Shown here: piece by piece, positions 1-9,255 of the stretch
Numbering within the stretch: position 1 is the stretch's first letter
Layout: every line of letters starts with the position of its first letter
Origin: Lepidodermella squamata
Lineage: Eukaryota > Gastrotricha
Length of the DNA: 64,000 nucleotides
Reading direction: 5' to 3'
NCBI GenBank assembly: GCA_047495785.1
Contig: JBLDXI010000004.1
Location: forward strand, 1,798,001 to 1,862,000
Notes under the pieces: generated by a model
The model's database searches: none
What the model was told of the DNA's origin: nothing
What the model saw: the letters and a program-made list of their open reading frames with translations, nothing else
Made by a program: the position numbers and the translations under genes

Positions 1-325
1 CCAGGACATGATTCTTCATGATTACGCAACACAGCCGGGAAATAAATTGTGAAAAACTGAAGTTTCAGTTTCCTAAAAAAAATCACGATTTAAATCCTAA
101 TTTGATCATGCTAATAATGCTGGTAAATTTCAAGAGATTTTCTGGTCGCGAAAAAGCTAAATAATGAAAAATCAGGGCAATTCCGATGGGTCTATTACTT
201 GATCAGGAAATGACCTCAGCAAAAATCTGTAAATCAAGGAGATAGAAGATGGACGGGCAATTTATAGTTATTGAAATGAATTGCTGATTTTGTCTGATAA
301 ACTGGCGTAATTTCTGAAAGAAGTT
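1..325. other. Intergenic, nothing recognised
   Basis: AT-rich sequence with no convincing open frame, RNA gene or repeat partner seen in the window. Confidence 0.5.
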
Positions 326-760
326 TAACTATCGTCGCATTTACACGAGCTACTTCGTAATTATCGATGTTAATTACTTCGGTTGTTGCGTCATCATTAA
401 TATTTGAACTCGAGTGAGCGCTGTTTTTATTTTTGTGTGCACATTATATGGGCGCTGTTAACAAGTCACAGCAAGGTTATTTAAAACTCAAATTTTGAGG
501 TATCAAGTAATCGCGATTTCGCAATCACATTTTTGGCTGACACCTGATCTATACAATTCTCCTTCTGGAAAAATAGAAACAATCGATTTATAAATTATAA
601 AAAATCTTAAATGTTGGCAAAATCCTCTTAAAACGAGTTATGCACCGAATCGCGTCACTGGGGTAGTTTCCAGCCACATTGTACGGACAAATACAGACTT
701 GAAATTTTCTTTTGAAAAATCAGAAAATATTGATAGCTTCAAGATTTTCTCATGACTTTC
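326..760. repeat. Left copy of a long direct repeat
   Basis: This stretch matches 23690-24525 in the same orientation. Positions about 328-560 match about 23693-23930, and about 590-755 match about 24350-24525. The right copy has roughly 390 bp extra between the two blocks. No coding potential is apparent. The copies bracket the Polinton and the two intron-containing genes beside it. Whether this is a dispersed family or a product of segmental duplication cannot be decided here. Confidence 0.7.
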
Positions 761-896
761 GTAGGTTTTGTTGAGCATTTCTTTTTATAGTCCAAACAGG
801 AGCCTAAACTACATTGAATTTTCTAATATTCCTATGAGAAAATTCTCCCTAAATTATCTTAATAATATTGGTATAACCGTCGGCGTGATTGGATTA

Positions 897-1710
897 CCCC
901 CACTTGCGCATTTCTCGCTTGCGCATCTGCCACTTGCGCATCAAATTTTTATCACTTGCGCATTTATTACTGAATTTTCAACACTTTATCGTGAATTTGG
1001 CGGATAATTATATCTTTTAATACCAGAATTATTCAAAAACGTGTCATTATACTTTCTTGGTCATTTTGGTGTTAGGAAATGCCACACCAGAGACTAGTGT
1101 AATAAGAGAGGGGTGTAATAACGGTTTCGGTTTCAACATCGGCCCGTAGTTTCACTTTCGGCAATCACCGATTGTCGATGGCTGATGTCGAGCAGATCAA
1201 GTCGCAGATCACGAGCGCAGATGGTGGGACCTTTTCTCCGAAAAAGAAACTGACAATTGAGTTGCAGTTCAAAGTCAGAGATCTCGCATCCAGAGCTGCT
1301 GAGCTCGAAGCGGCGCCAAGATCCGAGTCGCCAGTGGAATCACTGCCTGAATCGCCGAGATAGGAATCTAACTTTCGAATCTATCAAGTAATTATGGTTC
1401 TCCAGGACGAGAAATTGGGGAAGAAGCAAGGCAATGTAAGCTCGATGCCGGTCTAATAGTCAGTCGGTTCTTGCCATTTCCTTAGATCGTCACGTTTTTC
1501 CATTACCTGGTATAGTCTTTATTGTTTATTGTGGTATTTTCAAGCACCAAAATTTACTCATGTAACATTTTTTGAATAGTTCTGGTAAAAAAGATATAAC
1601 TATCTGCCCAACTCACGATAAAGTACTGGAAATTCTGAAATAAATGCGCAAGTAATAAAAATTAAATGCGCAAGTGGCAGATGCGCAAGCGAGAAATGCG
1701 CAAGTGGGGG
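897..1710. mobile_element. Non-autonomous DNA element with ~150-bp terminal inverted repeats
   Basis: The outer ends are inverted copies of each other: 897-1045 on the left and 1562-1710 on the right. Each end starts with a run of C and contains four spaced copies of CTTGCGCAT. The roughly 515 bp between the arms has one short frame (1172-1363, about 63 codons) without a recognisable domain. This fits a MITE or small deletion derivative. No target-site duplication was clear. Confidence 0.7.
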
Positions 1711-1898
1711 CAACCCGCGTGATTTCATCAATTTCGATCCGCTATCTACAAGTGTCGGATTTAAAAAATTACAATATAATAGTATAATTGTATAATCGCA
1801 AGGTTTCAAATTATTTTTGTTTTTTTTTCGGAAAAATTCTCAAAAAAATATCGGATTTATTTTCATATTAAGCTTGAAGCAAGGTGCTAGGCACGCAT

Positions 1899-2090
1899 AC
1901 AGGGTGGCCAAAAAATTCCGCGGAGCGGAAATTCGCTGCGCATCAATTTAATGAGGAGTTTTAAGAAGTTGAAGAATTTCAAGCACTCTTTTGCCAATGA
2001 AACTCCTCAATTTCTTGAAACTCCTCATTAAAATGATGCGCAGCGAATTCCCGCTCTGCGGAATTTTTTGGCCACCCCAGGCCACCCTGT
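1899..2090. mobile_element. Foldback (hairpin) MITE
   Basis: The two halves are near-perfect inverted copies bounded by ACAGGGTGG and its complement. The arms include the block AATGAGGAGTTT, which is also found in the foldback element at 25496-25699, so the two probably belong to one family. Confidence 0.7.
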
Positions 2091-2149
2091 AGACCTCAGT
2101 CAAGCTAATTTTGAGATATTTCTCCACGACCAAGTCCCAAATATTTTGA

Positions 2150-2436
2150 AAGCAGTAGGAATCGGCCGAAGCTGGGCCAGCCACCTCAAAATAAAATTTT
2201 CATCTTTTATCATATTCTCCGCGGCAAATCTTCGGCTTTTCGCATGGGCTATGCGAAATGCAAAAATCATCACCAAAGAGTCAAAATCGCCGCCTAGACA
2301 TATCCAGCTCAAATTAAATTGAGTTTCAGCGGTCGTCCGAATTTTCCGATCTTAAAATTTTGAGAACAGCCTGAAAAGGGGTGGTTTTCAGAACACCACC
2401 TAGAAATGAAATTTACTCCGGATAGGACGTCCTGCT
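2150..2436. repeat. Dispersed repeat, inverted relative to 23203-23485
   Basis: About 285 bp match the reverse complement of 23203-23485, by eye at roughly 90% identity. Short frames inside are not conserved convincingly. The pair encloses the Ly6 gene, the Polinton and the two genes to its right. It might look like terminal repeats of one large unit, but an ordinary dispersed repeat is the simpler reading. Confidence 0.6.
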
Positions 2437-2637
2437 CAATGGATTTTCATCATTTGGCACTCGGCATTGTGAAAGGCAAAAATAACTCATTGAACCTTCT
2501 TACAGAGAATGTCTATTCATTGCGACATTAAAAAATCCGCAGTGGCTTAAAACGTTTTTTCGTTTATTCAAAGTAATATTTAAGTGTACATTTTTTTTCA
2601 ATAAGGCATGTGGCGGTATTCATTGGCCTGAATTTTT

Positions 2638-3202
2638 TTATAGGCCAGACGTGAAGGCCAAACCAAGTCCTAGGATCAGAATATTATGACTCGAGGAGGG
2701 TAAAGGGGAGAAATTACGCTTCGTAGATGAGATTATGGTGGCCGAAGTTGATACGTCATATGAATTTGCGGTATTAGAGCCGAATGCCCCCTGCCATGCT
2801 CCGCTGGTATTAAGGTAGAGCATAACAGGGGAGTCTACGGTAAAATAGCACGGAGAGGCCTTATAATTGCACCAATCACTACAGCATACACAGGACGTGG
2901 TAACTGTTCCGGAATATGCTGCAGCCGAGGTTTGAGTATTGCATGGTACTTCTGCATTTCTGATGCAAGAATGGTTGTAGGTCATTGACCCACGTTGAGC
3001 GCTGTAGGCTAGAAGCTATAAAAAATTCATTTATAGACTTGGTTTGATTTGAAATAATGGCTAAAATTACATAACATGCACGACATCCAACAAAAACCGA
3101 GGGTGGTGATGTGCTGTCCTTTTGGTTATCGTAGCAGCTGATCGCAATGGTTGATGCGATGGCCATTATTAAAAGCAATGACACGCAGAGAGAGCTATTC
3201 AT
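2638..3202 (-). CDS. Ly6/three-finger-like, probably GPI-anchored surface protein (2 exons)
   Basis: Exons are 3071-3202 and 2638-3015, joined by a 55-bp GT-AG intron in phase 0, giving about 169 residues. The protein opens with a hydrophobic signal peptide (about residues 1-22). The mature part is Cys-rich: an early C, a CRAC cluster, further spaced Cys, then CVCCSDWCN, which is the Ly6/uPAR/activin-receptor style ending. A Ser/Thr-rich linker and a hydrophobic C-terminal tail suggest GPI attachment. Such proteins sit on the outer cell surface, but the ligand cannot be guessed. It lies between a dispersed repeat and the repeat-rich left flank of the Polinton. The family call is from the Cys pattern only. 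Confidence 0.65.
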
Positions 3203-3639
3203 CTTAGTGAAATGTGAAATGTGAAATGCTGAAATTATAATAGCGAATGCTTTCAGCCTCCTTAAAAATTACCGCACTTGCATTCACTGTGAGTTTTTTC
3301 CGTAGAATCCATGGAGCTCCATAGAGCACTACCATAGAGCTCAATGCATTTGGACACCGTATTCATGGTAAATCTCCAAAGATACTACACTCGGTCGGAA
3401 AGCACTAAACTTCAGTGAATTTATCTATGAGCACCTACAGCCTACGGGTCCACGCCCAAGTTGCACTTTTGAGCGCAATGGTAAATCTTCAAATGTATCC
3501 AGTACCGTCCTGAGAATGAACGGAAACAATTAAAAAATTTGACGAAGTCTTGAGCGCGTGCTAGGCAATAGTTCAAAGCAGACAGAGTCAACATCTCTGG
3601 GAATCAGGCAATAAAAAATTAAAAATGGCGTTTAGATTT
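3203..3639. other. Upstream of the Ly6-like gene, no gene seen
   Basis: This should contain the promoter of the minus-strand Ly6-like gene. I see no clear TATA box, RNA gene or repeat. Confidence 0.4.
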
Positions 3640-4345
3640 AGCACACCAATTTGACCGACTTTTCTTGCAATTTCCAGGCGAACCCAGTATCACCGTTCTA
3701 TAAATTTTATATCACTAGATAGCCCTTGAAATTCTGTACAAACTAACAGCGCCCGCTGAACAAGAACGCCGCCGATTATGTCGAAATCGGCTTCGGAAAT
3801 CACGATTTTGGCTGTGGCGGAACGCCAATTTGACCGACTTAGATCGCTATTTTAGCCGGAAACCAGTATCACCGTTCCATGAATTTTATACCTTTAGATA
3901 GCCCTTGAAATTCTATATAAACTAACAACGGCCGCTGTAAAAATTCAGCGTCGATATGGTACAAATCGGCTCTAGAAATATCTTTTTTGGCATTGCTGGC
4001 ATGCTAAATCAACTGATTTTGATCGCAATTTCAAGGCGAATCAAGTATCGTCACTCTATAATTTTTATATCATTAGATAGCCCTTGAACTTCTGTACAAG
4101 CTGCCAACAGCCGCTGTACAAATTCGGCAACGATCGGGTCGAAATCGGCCTCAGAAATCGCGATTTTGGCCTAGATGACAAATCAATTTGGCTGACAAAT
4201 CAATTTTCAGTCGAAACCCAGTATCGCCGTTCTGTAAATTTTATATCATTAGATAGCCCTTGAAATTCTGTACAAACTATCAACGGCCACTGTAAAAATT
4301 CGGCGTTGATCGTGTCGAAATCGGTATCAGAAATCGCGATTTCGG
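3640..4345. repeat. Four tandem copies of a ~179-bp repeat
   Basis: The marker GATAGCCCTTGAA recurs at 3718, 3897, 4076 and 4252, giving spacings of 179, 179 and 176 bp. The whole units align, with drift between copies. No conserved open frame runs through them. Confidence 0.85.
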
Positions 4346-4499
4346 CGTACGTCCGATCTCCAATCTCGTCGCGCAGAGGTTTAGCCGGCACTTGTGGACG
4401 GAAAGTCACGTTGGCTAGCTCGACTGTATCGTTCATTACATTCAGAGAGTTACTCTCGCGCTTCATGTAACTGACTATGCTGAAGCCAAGAATTAAGGA

Positions 4500-5432
4500 A
4501 TTAAAAATTCGGTCACAATAAACCCAAGGTTGGCCGCATGCGATTTTCATTCGTGAAGACGGCTGATGATTCACTGAATTCGAAACAGTAAGCGTGAATG
4601 TGTTGGGCTGTTCGACCGATATCTTGCTAAATACCCTGATCTGACAAAGATCTAATCTTCAAACTTACACTGATAATTCGAACGTTCAAACATTCAAGCT
4701 TTCAACCGTTCAAACGTGTAAATATGCTGGTAAAAGGGTACATGCCAACGCCTATGAAGTTCGAACGTTTGAACGTTCAGATTTCAAACGAAGGTTCAAC
4801 AATTTTCAGTGTCCAGCGTTGTGAGAGATTTGACAACCAAATTTTCCTAAGGTCTAGGAGTTTCAGCAGAGCCTACCGATTCATATGATCTATGTCTACG
4901 AATGCGAATAGCAGCTTATAAGATGATGTAATGTCTGCTCTGTCAACGCCAAAAAATGCGATGAAAAGTAAATTCGGTCATAATTAACCCAAGGTTAGCC
5001 GCAGGCGATTTGTATGCGACATCTTCGGAATTTTCAGAATAATAAATTTGTAACTTGTTTCTCAAGTTTAGCTGTTATACACAAAATCAGCTGATAATTC
5101 ATAAAACCCGGGCAAATTTGAAAAATAAATTCGGTCACAATTTTTAGCCGCAATCGAGGTTAGCCGCAGGCGATTTTAATCCGCAAAGTCGGCCGATGAT
5201 TCGAAACTGTAATCGCCGAGTTGGGCTGTTCGACCGATATCATGCTGATCTGACAATTTACACTGATAATTCGAACGTTCAAACATTCAAGCTTTCAAAC
5301 GTTCAAACGTTCAAGCTTTCAACCGTTCAAACGTGTAAATATGCTTGTAAAAGGGCACATGCCAACGCCTGCGAAGTTCAAACGTTTAAACGTTCAGACT
5401 TTCAAACTTTAAAAAAATTTCTGTATATAAGG
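4500..5432. repeat. Degenerate left subterminal repeats of the Polinton, rich in GAACGTTC
   Basis: A unit of about 290 bp at 4500-4800 recurs at about 5130-5425, with a partial copy at 4970-5020. Each full copy has a block that reads like GGTTGGCCGCATGCGATTTT and ends in many overlapping GTTCAAAC/GAACGTTC words. The 8-bp palindrome GAACGTTC recurs. The cluster ends just before the first Polinton gene, so it probably marks the left end of the element. Confidence 0.6.
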
Positions 5433-5437
5433 TAAGT
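5420..5437 (+). promoter_or_regulatory. TATA-type promoter of first Polinton gene
   Basis: TATATAAG sits immediately before the ATG at 5438. Similar TATATAG or ATATAG boxes lie directly before the ATGs at 5758, 6124 and 6502, and TATATAAG lies before PolB at 16285. This suggests one early-type class. Confidence 0.5.
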
Positions 5438-5734
5438 ATGTTGAGAACGAAACAAATAAGCACAGAAACTAAAGCCAAAATTATTGAAGAATATTTTAAA
5501 GGCAAAACTCCTGTATTACAAATTGCGGCGAAATTCAACGTGAGCAAAGGGATGATATATTATAATTTACAGAAATGGCTAGGCTCGAATCAAGAATTTA
5601 GAGAAAACTCCGGCTATAAACATCAGCATGGAGGCAATATTAAGGTGAATTTACTACCCCCGGAAGAGAATAATCAGTATCCAGTAAAAATTATGTCAAT
5701 GAATGAGGTTCAGGCGAGAAGAAAGCGAAAATAA
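5438..5734 (+). CDS. Small helix-turn-helix protein of the Polinton
   Basis: 98 residues. Residues about 5-47 resemble a transposase or psq-type helix-turn-helix: a Lys/Glu-rich first helix, then LQIAAKFNVSKGMIYYNLQK. The C-terminal tail is basic (ARRKRK). It probably binds DNA, for example element ends or promoters. The ATG follows a TATATAAG box. The last ~60 bp of the gene is part of a tandem duplication continuing into the following coiled-coil genes, which left a degenerate copy of this tail at about 6035-6100. Confidence 0.6.
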   Translation: MLRTKQISTETKAKIIEEYFKGKTPVLQIAAKFNVSKGMIYYNLQKWLGSNQEFRENSGYKHQHGGNIKVNLLPPEENNQYPVKIMSMNEVQARRKRK

Positions 5735-5757
5735 ATTTCTCCACAACTTATATAGAC

Positions 5758-6039
5758 ATGCCAGATACATTCGTAGCGCTGACAGAAGTGATTGAAATGA
5801 TGGAAGATTATGAAAGCATCCTAGAGCGGTGTAAACAAGAAATTAAGGATATTTCCGTAGGATACAAAACGTTAAGTAAACAGTACAGGGAACTCGAAAA
5901 GATGAAAAAAGGATCGGAGAAAGAAATTGAGCGAAAATTGTTAGACATGGAAAAAGAGAAGATTAAGTTCGAGTCTCTTTATAGCAGCCTCTTAACTGCT
6001 AATCAGCAACAAGAAAAACAGGCTGAAATTAGAAAATAA
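5758..6039 (+). CDS. Short coiled-coil protein, copy 1
   Basis: 93 residues, strongly helical, rich in Glu and Lys. It has heptad-like spacing through EMMEDYESILERCKQE and the following Lys-rich stretch. It is nearly identical over most of its length to the next gene (6124-6489), which is 28 residues longer. Copy 1 stops right after the sequence shared by both, where the duplication junction falls, so it is probably the truncated member. No family recognised. A scaffold or DNA-packaging role is possible but only a guess. Confidence 0.6.
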   Translation: MPDTFVALTEVIEMMEDYESILERCKQEIKDISVGYKTLSKQYRELEKMKKGSEKEIERKLLDMEKEKIKFESLYSSLLTANQQQEKQAEIRK

Positions 6040-6123
6040 TCAATATCCACTAAAAATTTTGCCGATGAATAAAGTTCAGGCGAGAAGAAAGCGAAAATAA
6101 ATTTCTCGACTACTAATATAGAC

Positions 6124-6489
6124 ATGCCAGGTACATTCATAGCGCTGACAGAAGTGGATGAAATGTTGGATGATAATGAAAGCATCCAAGAGCAGTTAAA
6201 ACAAGAAATTAAGGATATTTCCGTAGGATTCAAAACGTTAAGTAAACAGTACAGGGAACTCGAAAAGATGAAAAAAGGATCGGCGAAAGACATTGAGCGA
6301 AAATTGTTAGACATGGAAAAAGAGAAGATTAAGTTTGAGTCTCTTTATAACAGCTTCTTAACTACTAAGCAGCAACAAGAAAAACAGGCTGAAATTAGAA
6401 AAGTAAGTCAGAAAGAGAGGAAAGAGAAAGCAAAGCTCGAAATCAAAGAATTTCTCACTGAAATGAAAAATCTCAGGGAGAGTATATAG
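6124..6489 (+). CDS. Short coiled-coil protein, copy 2 (full length)
   Basis: 121 residues, coiled-coil throughout. It is the parent form of the ~366-bp tandem duplication that also produced 5758-6039. Both copies start with MP(D/G)TF(V/I)ALTEV after an ATATAGAC box. The extra C-terminus (KERKEKAKLEIKEFLTEM) continues the coil. Function unknown. It is followed 12 nt later by the small membrane protein gene. Confidence 0.65.
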   Translation: MPGTFIALTEVDEMLDDNESIQEQLKQEIKDISVGFKTLSKQYRELEKMKKGSAKDIERKLLDMEKEKIKFESLYNSFLTTKQQQEKQAEIRKVSQKERKEKAKLEIKEFLTEMKNLRESI

Positions 6490-6501
6490 TAAAAAATAAA
6501 A

Positions 6502-6813
6502 ATGCACGATTCCTGTAGTTACATGGAAGAGATGTTAAGGCATACCAAGGAAATTGTTAAAGCTGCCCACATCAACAATTTGGAAATGAAAACGATAGTT
6601 ATGTATACATGTGTAATCTTTTTGGTGATTATTAGTGGCTACGTTGGACTGAAATTACGTAAGGAGTATTCAGCTAAGAAGCCAACAATTATTAGGGTGA
6701 ATAAGGTGGCAGATTCTCAGAATTCGAGAAAGGTGCCAAGCCCAAAGTTAAATTTCGGCTATCCTGTTCGGCCGTATGAATATTCAAATGAATTATCGAC
6801 TTTTTACATCTAA
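6502..6813 (+). CDS. Small single-pass membrane protein
   Basis: 103 residues. A helical N-terminus is followed by one clear membrane segment at about residues 34-52 (VMYTCVIFLVIISGYVGLKL) and a basic, probably cytoplasmic or intravirion tail. No family recognised. TATATAG lies shortly upstream. Its 3' end overlaps the 3' end of the convergent minus-strand gene at 6793 by 21 bp. Confidence 0.6.
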   Translation: MHDSCSYMEEMLRHTKEIVKAAHINNLEMKTIVMYTCVIFLVIISGYVGLKLRKEYSAKKPTIIRVNKVADSQNSRKVPSPKLNFGYPVRPYEYSNELSTFYI

Positions 6814-7401
6814 TTGTAATTCTTGGATCTTTTTTATGAACTCCTTTTTTATTTCTTTATCACTAACAGAAGATTTACTATCTAAATCTTTTTTAATCGG
6901 AGACTTCATCTCTAAGTATTTTTCATATTCTTTAGTTATGATTTTATACTCACTATCACTAATGAAATTGTCATTCAGTGCTTTCGATATTAGATCATTT
7001 ATCGAGTTCAGCTTGCTTATAGCTAGCATGCACAATCTCTCATGCTTTTCAGCCTTTTTCATGAGCTGCTTAGCACCAATACCAAACCCAATACTAACAA
7101 GTCCAGATCCGATAGAAATAGCTTCTAAAACAATAACTATAGGAGTGCTTATTATAGTTGTTAGCAGCCCTATTCCTCCTACGCCAAGTCCAATTGACAT
7201 CGATGACAGGCCGATATTAACACCATTAAGTGCATTAGCTGATCTCTTATACTTATCGTAGCATTTAAGGCGAAAATCAATCTCGTTTTTCATTACTTCT
7301 TTTAGTTTTTTAATTTCACTAATCCTAAATTCCTGAGTACTGTTTGTTTCTAAACGCGTTTCCAATTTAGGGGCTGTTGGATAAATATTATGCTCGGTCA
7401 T
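6793..7401 (-). CDS. Polinton membrane protein with Gly-rich hydrophobic hairpin
   Basis: 202 residues. The middle (about residues 57-110) holds Ser/Gly-rich hydrophobic stretches (SSMSIGLGVGGIGLLTTI and VSIGFGIGAKQL). Charged helices lie on both sides. This looks like a membrane-inserting hairpin. The tail phrase NDNFISDSEYKII resembles the end of the 370-aa protein at 12401 (KHKNISDAEYKNV), so the two may share a C-terminal module. Its ATG overlaps the fiber gene stop by 4 nt, and a TCTAG box at 7414-7418 lies 12 nt before the ATG. Exact role unknown, probably virion-associated. Confidence 0.55.
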   Translation of the reverse strand: MTEHNIYPTAPKLETRLETNSTQEFRISEIKKLKEVMKNEIDFRLKCYDKYKRSANALNGVNIGLSSMSIGLGVGGIGLLTTIISTPIVIVLEAISIGSGLVSIGFGIGAKQLMKKAEKHERLCMLAISKLNSINDLISKALNDNFISDSEYKIITKEYEKYLEMKSPIKKDLDSKSSVSDKEIKKEFIKKIQELQLDVKSR

Positions 7402-8132
7402 TTATATAATAAACTAGAAATTCTTAGATAAAATTTACAAGTTATTTTAGACTTGGTTGTCAATAAAACCTGAAATTTATCACCTCTATCAAAGTTTTCA
7501 ATCATTTCCAAGTGTTCTAAACGTGTTTCTCCGAGCTGATTATATGTGGAGTATTTATTCCCCAAAACTTGATGCTCATTCTTCACTAGGCTGATCGCGA
7601 TTGAGGTGCTTTCTCCATTTACGGCTATCCACAGCTGTATGCGGGCAAAAAGGGGTTCCTTAATTGCCACTGAACCAGGTAAAATCGCATCTCCTTCGTC
7701 GTCTCCCTCTGAAAAAGCACCACTGCTATCGATTGACATATGAGTAGAATGTAAAATATTAAATGCTAGGAATTTCTTATTTTCAATGCTATTATGCCCA
7801 GACATAAAAAGAGACATATTTTCCCGATTTAAACCGGATATTTTCGTCATATCCTGTTCAACTTTGGCTTTGAACGTATTGTAAGTCGAAACATGTGATG
7901 TTAGTTTATCTTCACAGCCCTTTATAAATTTCTCACGTTCTGTCACGAAAGCTTTCAGATTAACTGCATCGCTATTATGCACAGGGTCGCCAACATTCTC
8001 TATCCTTTTATTATTCATATTTACATTTCCATCAAATGGCACTGATCCATCACTTCGTATATATTTATCGTTTCCTTTATTTTTGCTATGTTCATTCCAT
8101 TCTTTAGGGATAAAAATTACGGAGCTTTTCAT
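7398..8132 (-). CDS. Fiber-like virion protein
   Basis: 244 residues. Residues about 24-56 contain SDGSVPFDGNVNMNNKRIEN followed by VGDPVHNSDAVNLKAF. This wording is characteristic of the repeated segment in phage tail fibers, where trimeric shafts carry N-M-x-x-(K/R)-I-x-N-V-x-(D/N)-P-x-(D)-A-V. A coiled stretch follows (about 65-110). The remaining ~130 residues are beta-rich and could be a jelly-roll head. A trimeric receptor-binding spike is the likely role. TCTAG at 8146-8150 lies 13 nt upstream of the ATG, inside the preceding gene, whose stop overlaps this start by 4 nt. Confidence 0.6.
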   Translation of the reverse strand: MKSSVIFIPKEWNEHSKNKGNDKYIRSDGSVPFDGNVNMNNKRIENVGDPVHNSDAVNLKAFVTEREKFIKGCEDKLTSHVSTYNTFKAKVEQDMTKISGLNRENMSLFMSGHNSIENKKFLAFNILHSTHMSIDSSGAFSEGDDEGDAILPGSVAIKEPLFARIQLWIAVNGESTSIAISLVKNEHQVLGNKYSTYNQLGETRLEHLEMIENFDRGDKFQVLLTTKSKITCKFYLRISSLLYK

Positions 8133-8623
8133 TCTTGGTTAAATACTAGATTTAATTTATCGTCCCATTTTTTCAAAAGTTTTTCATTTTTTATAATCTT
8201 GATTCTTTGGGCTATATGTACAAAGCCTAATTTTTTACACATATATTGTAACACAAATAGTATATGTATCATATTTTTCTTTGGAAATTTCTTGAAATAT
8301 AGTCTATCTAATTCTTTGTATAAATTCATGATTTTGTCTTGCTCATTACCATTAATGTGTAAGTCATGCTTTCTGATAACAGACATGATATGCCACGCCC
8401 TTTTGTAAGGCGGCGAAAACCTGGTGCTACCTTCAGGATTACAATAAGGATAGCATCGGCCGCAAGACGTACAAATATTGAAATTTTCATGATAATCAGG
8501 AAATAGATCAATGTTGCAAACTTCGCAAGTCATATATTTGTGTGCAAGGTTTTCATATGACCCACTTCTATCGATTTTGTAATGCAAATCGAAAAGCTCT
8601 TCATCAGTCATTTTTCTTTCCAT
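8129..8623 (-). CDS. VLTF3-like zinc protein (candidate late transcription factor)
   Basis: About 164 residues from the ATG at 8623; upstream in-frame codons lack an ATG. Cys pairs at 33/36 and 51/54 (CEVC and CTSCGRC) form a zinc ribbon. They are followed by YKRAWHI and a helical C-terminal region ending near a basic stretch. This arrangement matches the poxvirus late transcription factor 3-like family seen in large DNA viruses and some Polintons. The assignment rests on pattern, not alignment. It has no TCTAG box of its own and follows the small Cys-rich gene by 31 nt, so the two are probably co-transcribed from the box at 8800. It may drive the TCTA-type late promoters. Confidence 0.55.
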   Translation of the reverse strand: MERKMTDEELFDLHYKIDRSGSYENLAHKYMTCEVCNIDLFPDYHENFNICTSCGRCYPYCNPEGSTRFSPPYKRAWHIMSVIRKHDLHINGNEQDKIMNLYKELDRLYFKKFPKKNMIHILFVLQYMCKKLGFVHIAQRIKIIKNEKLLKKWDDKLNLVFNQE

Positions 8624-8654
8624 TAGCAACTTACCTAATAACAGTAACAAAGCT

Positions 8655-8786
8655 TCAAGTAATAAATTTACACTTTTTGGACTTGCATAAAATGCATATA
8701 CATTTTAAGACTTTTTTCTTATTTTTTGTATATGCAATTTGCTCATTAGCATTCCCAGTAACGATTTTACATTTCATACAAAACAT
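8655..8786 (-). CDS. 43-residue Cys-rich zinc protein (DUF5679-like)
   Basis: ATG at 8786, TGA at 8655-8657. The protein starts MFCMKCK, has a central Lys/Asn-rich stretch and ends CICILCKSKKCKFIT. That is the layout of the tiny MxCxKCK...CxxC(G/K)xKKxKF(I/V) proteins common in nucleocytoplasmic large DNA viruses and Polintons. TCTAG at 8800-8804 lies 13 nt before the ATG, exactly as for the capsid genes, which supports the gene despite its size. It probably binds zinc. It leads a two-gene unit with the VLTF3-like gene. Confidence 0.65.
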   Translation of the reverse strand: MFCMKCKIVTGNANEQIAYTKNKKKVLKCICILCKSKKCKFIT

Positions 8787-8799
8787 TCTTACATTCTAA

Positions 8800-9255
8800 C
8801 TAGAAGTTATCATTAAACCATTTCATCAATTTCAAGTCGTTCGAGAGATTGTTATTGTTCTCGAAATCCAGCAGTATCTCAAGTTTATCTCGGCCTCTGT
8901 ACAATTCACACAAAAAATAGATACAGTAAAAACCGCAGGCCACCGATTTCATATTTTGAATCTCATGGGTGTTGTAATATATATCCCTCGCAGCTTTTCT
9001 AACTATTATTTCATTTGGGCATATAAATCCGAAGCTATCAAAATAAACTATATTGCTATCAGTCACTTGCATGCATACCCAATGCGTTCCAGATTGATTA
9101 TCTAAATTTATGACATAATAACCATTTTTCAAAACATACGGTAGGCCATCTCGCGGAAAGCATCCGCTGTATTCTCTCCCCAATTTCATAGATAAAATAT
9201 TATCAATTTGCCTATTTGAAAGAGGGAAGAATTTTTTCAGTTTTTTGACTCCCAT
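8800..9255 (-). CDS. Adenain/Ulp1-type cysteine protease (virion maturation)
   Basis: 151 residues. The catalytic set is visible: His58 (GTHWVCM), Asp73 (FDSFG), Gln100 (EIQ) and Cys107 (ACGFYC). The Gln-to-Cys spacing of 7 is as in adenovirus protease. It should process capsid precursors. The ATG overlaps the end of the upstream pX-like gene by 19 nt, and no TCTAG box precedes it, so translation from a shared transcript is likely. The TCTAG box of the next gene overlaps its stop region. Confidence 0.85.
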   Translation of the reverse strand: MGVKKLKKFFPLSNRQIDNILSMKLGREYSGCFPRDGLPYVLKNGYYVINLDNQSGTHWVCMQVTDSNIVYFDSFGFICPNEIIVRKAARDIYYNTHEIQNMKSVACGFYCIYFLCELYRGRDKLEILLDFENNNNLSNDLKLMKWFNDNF

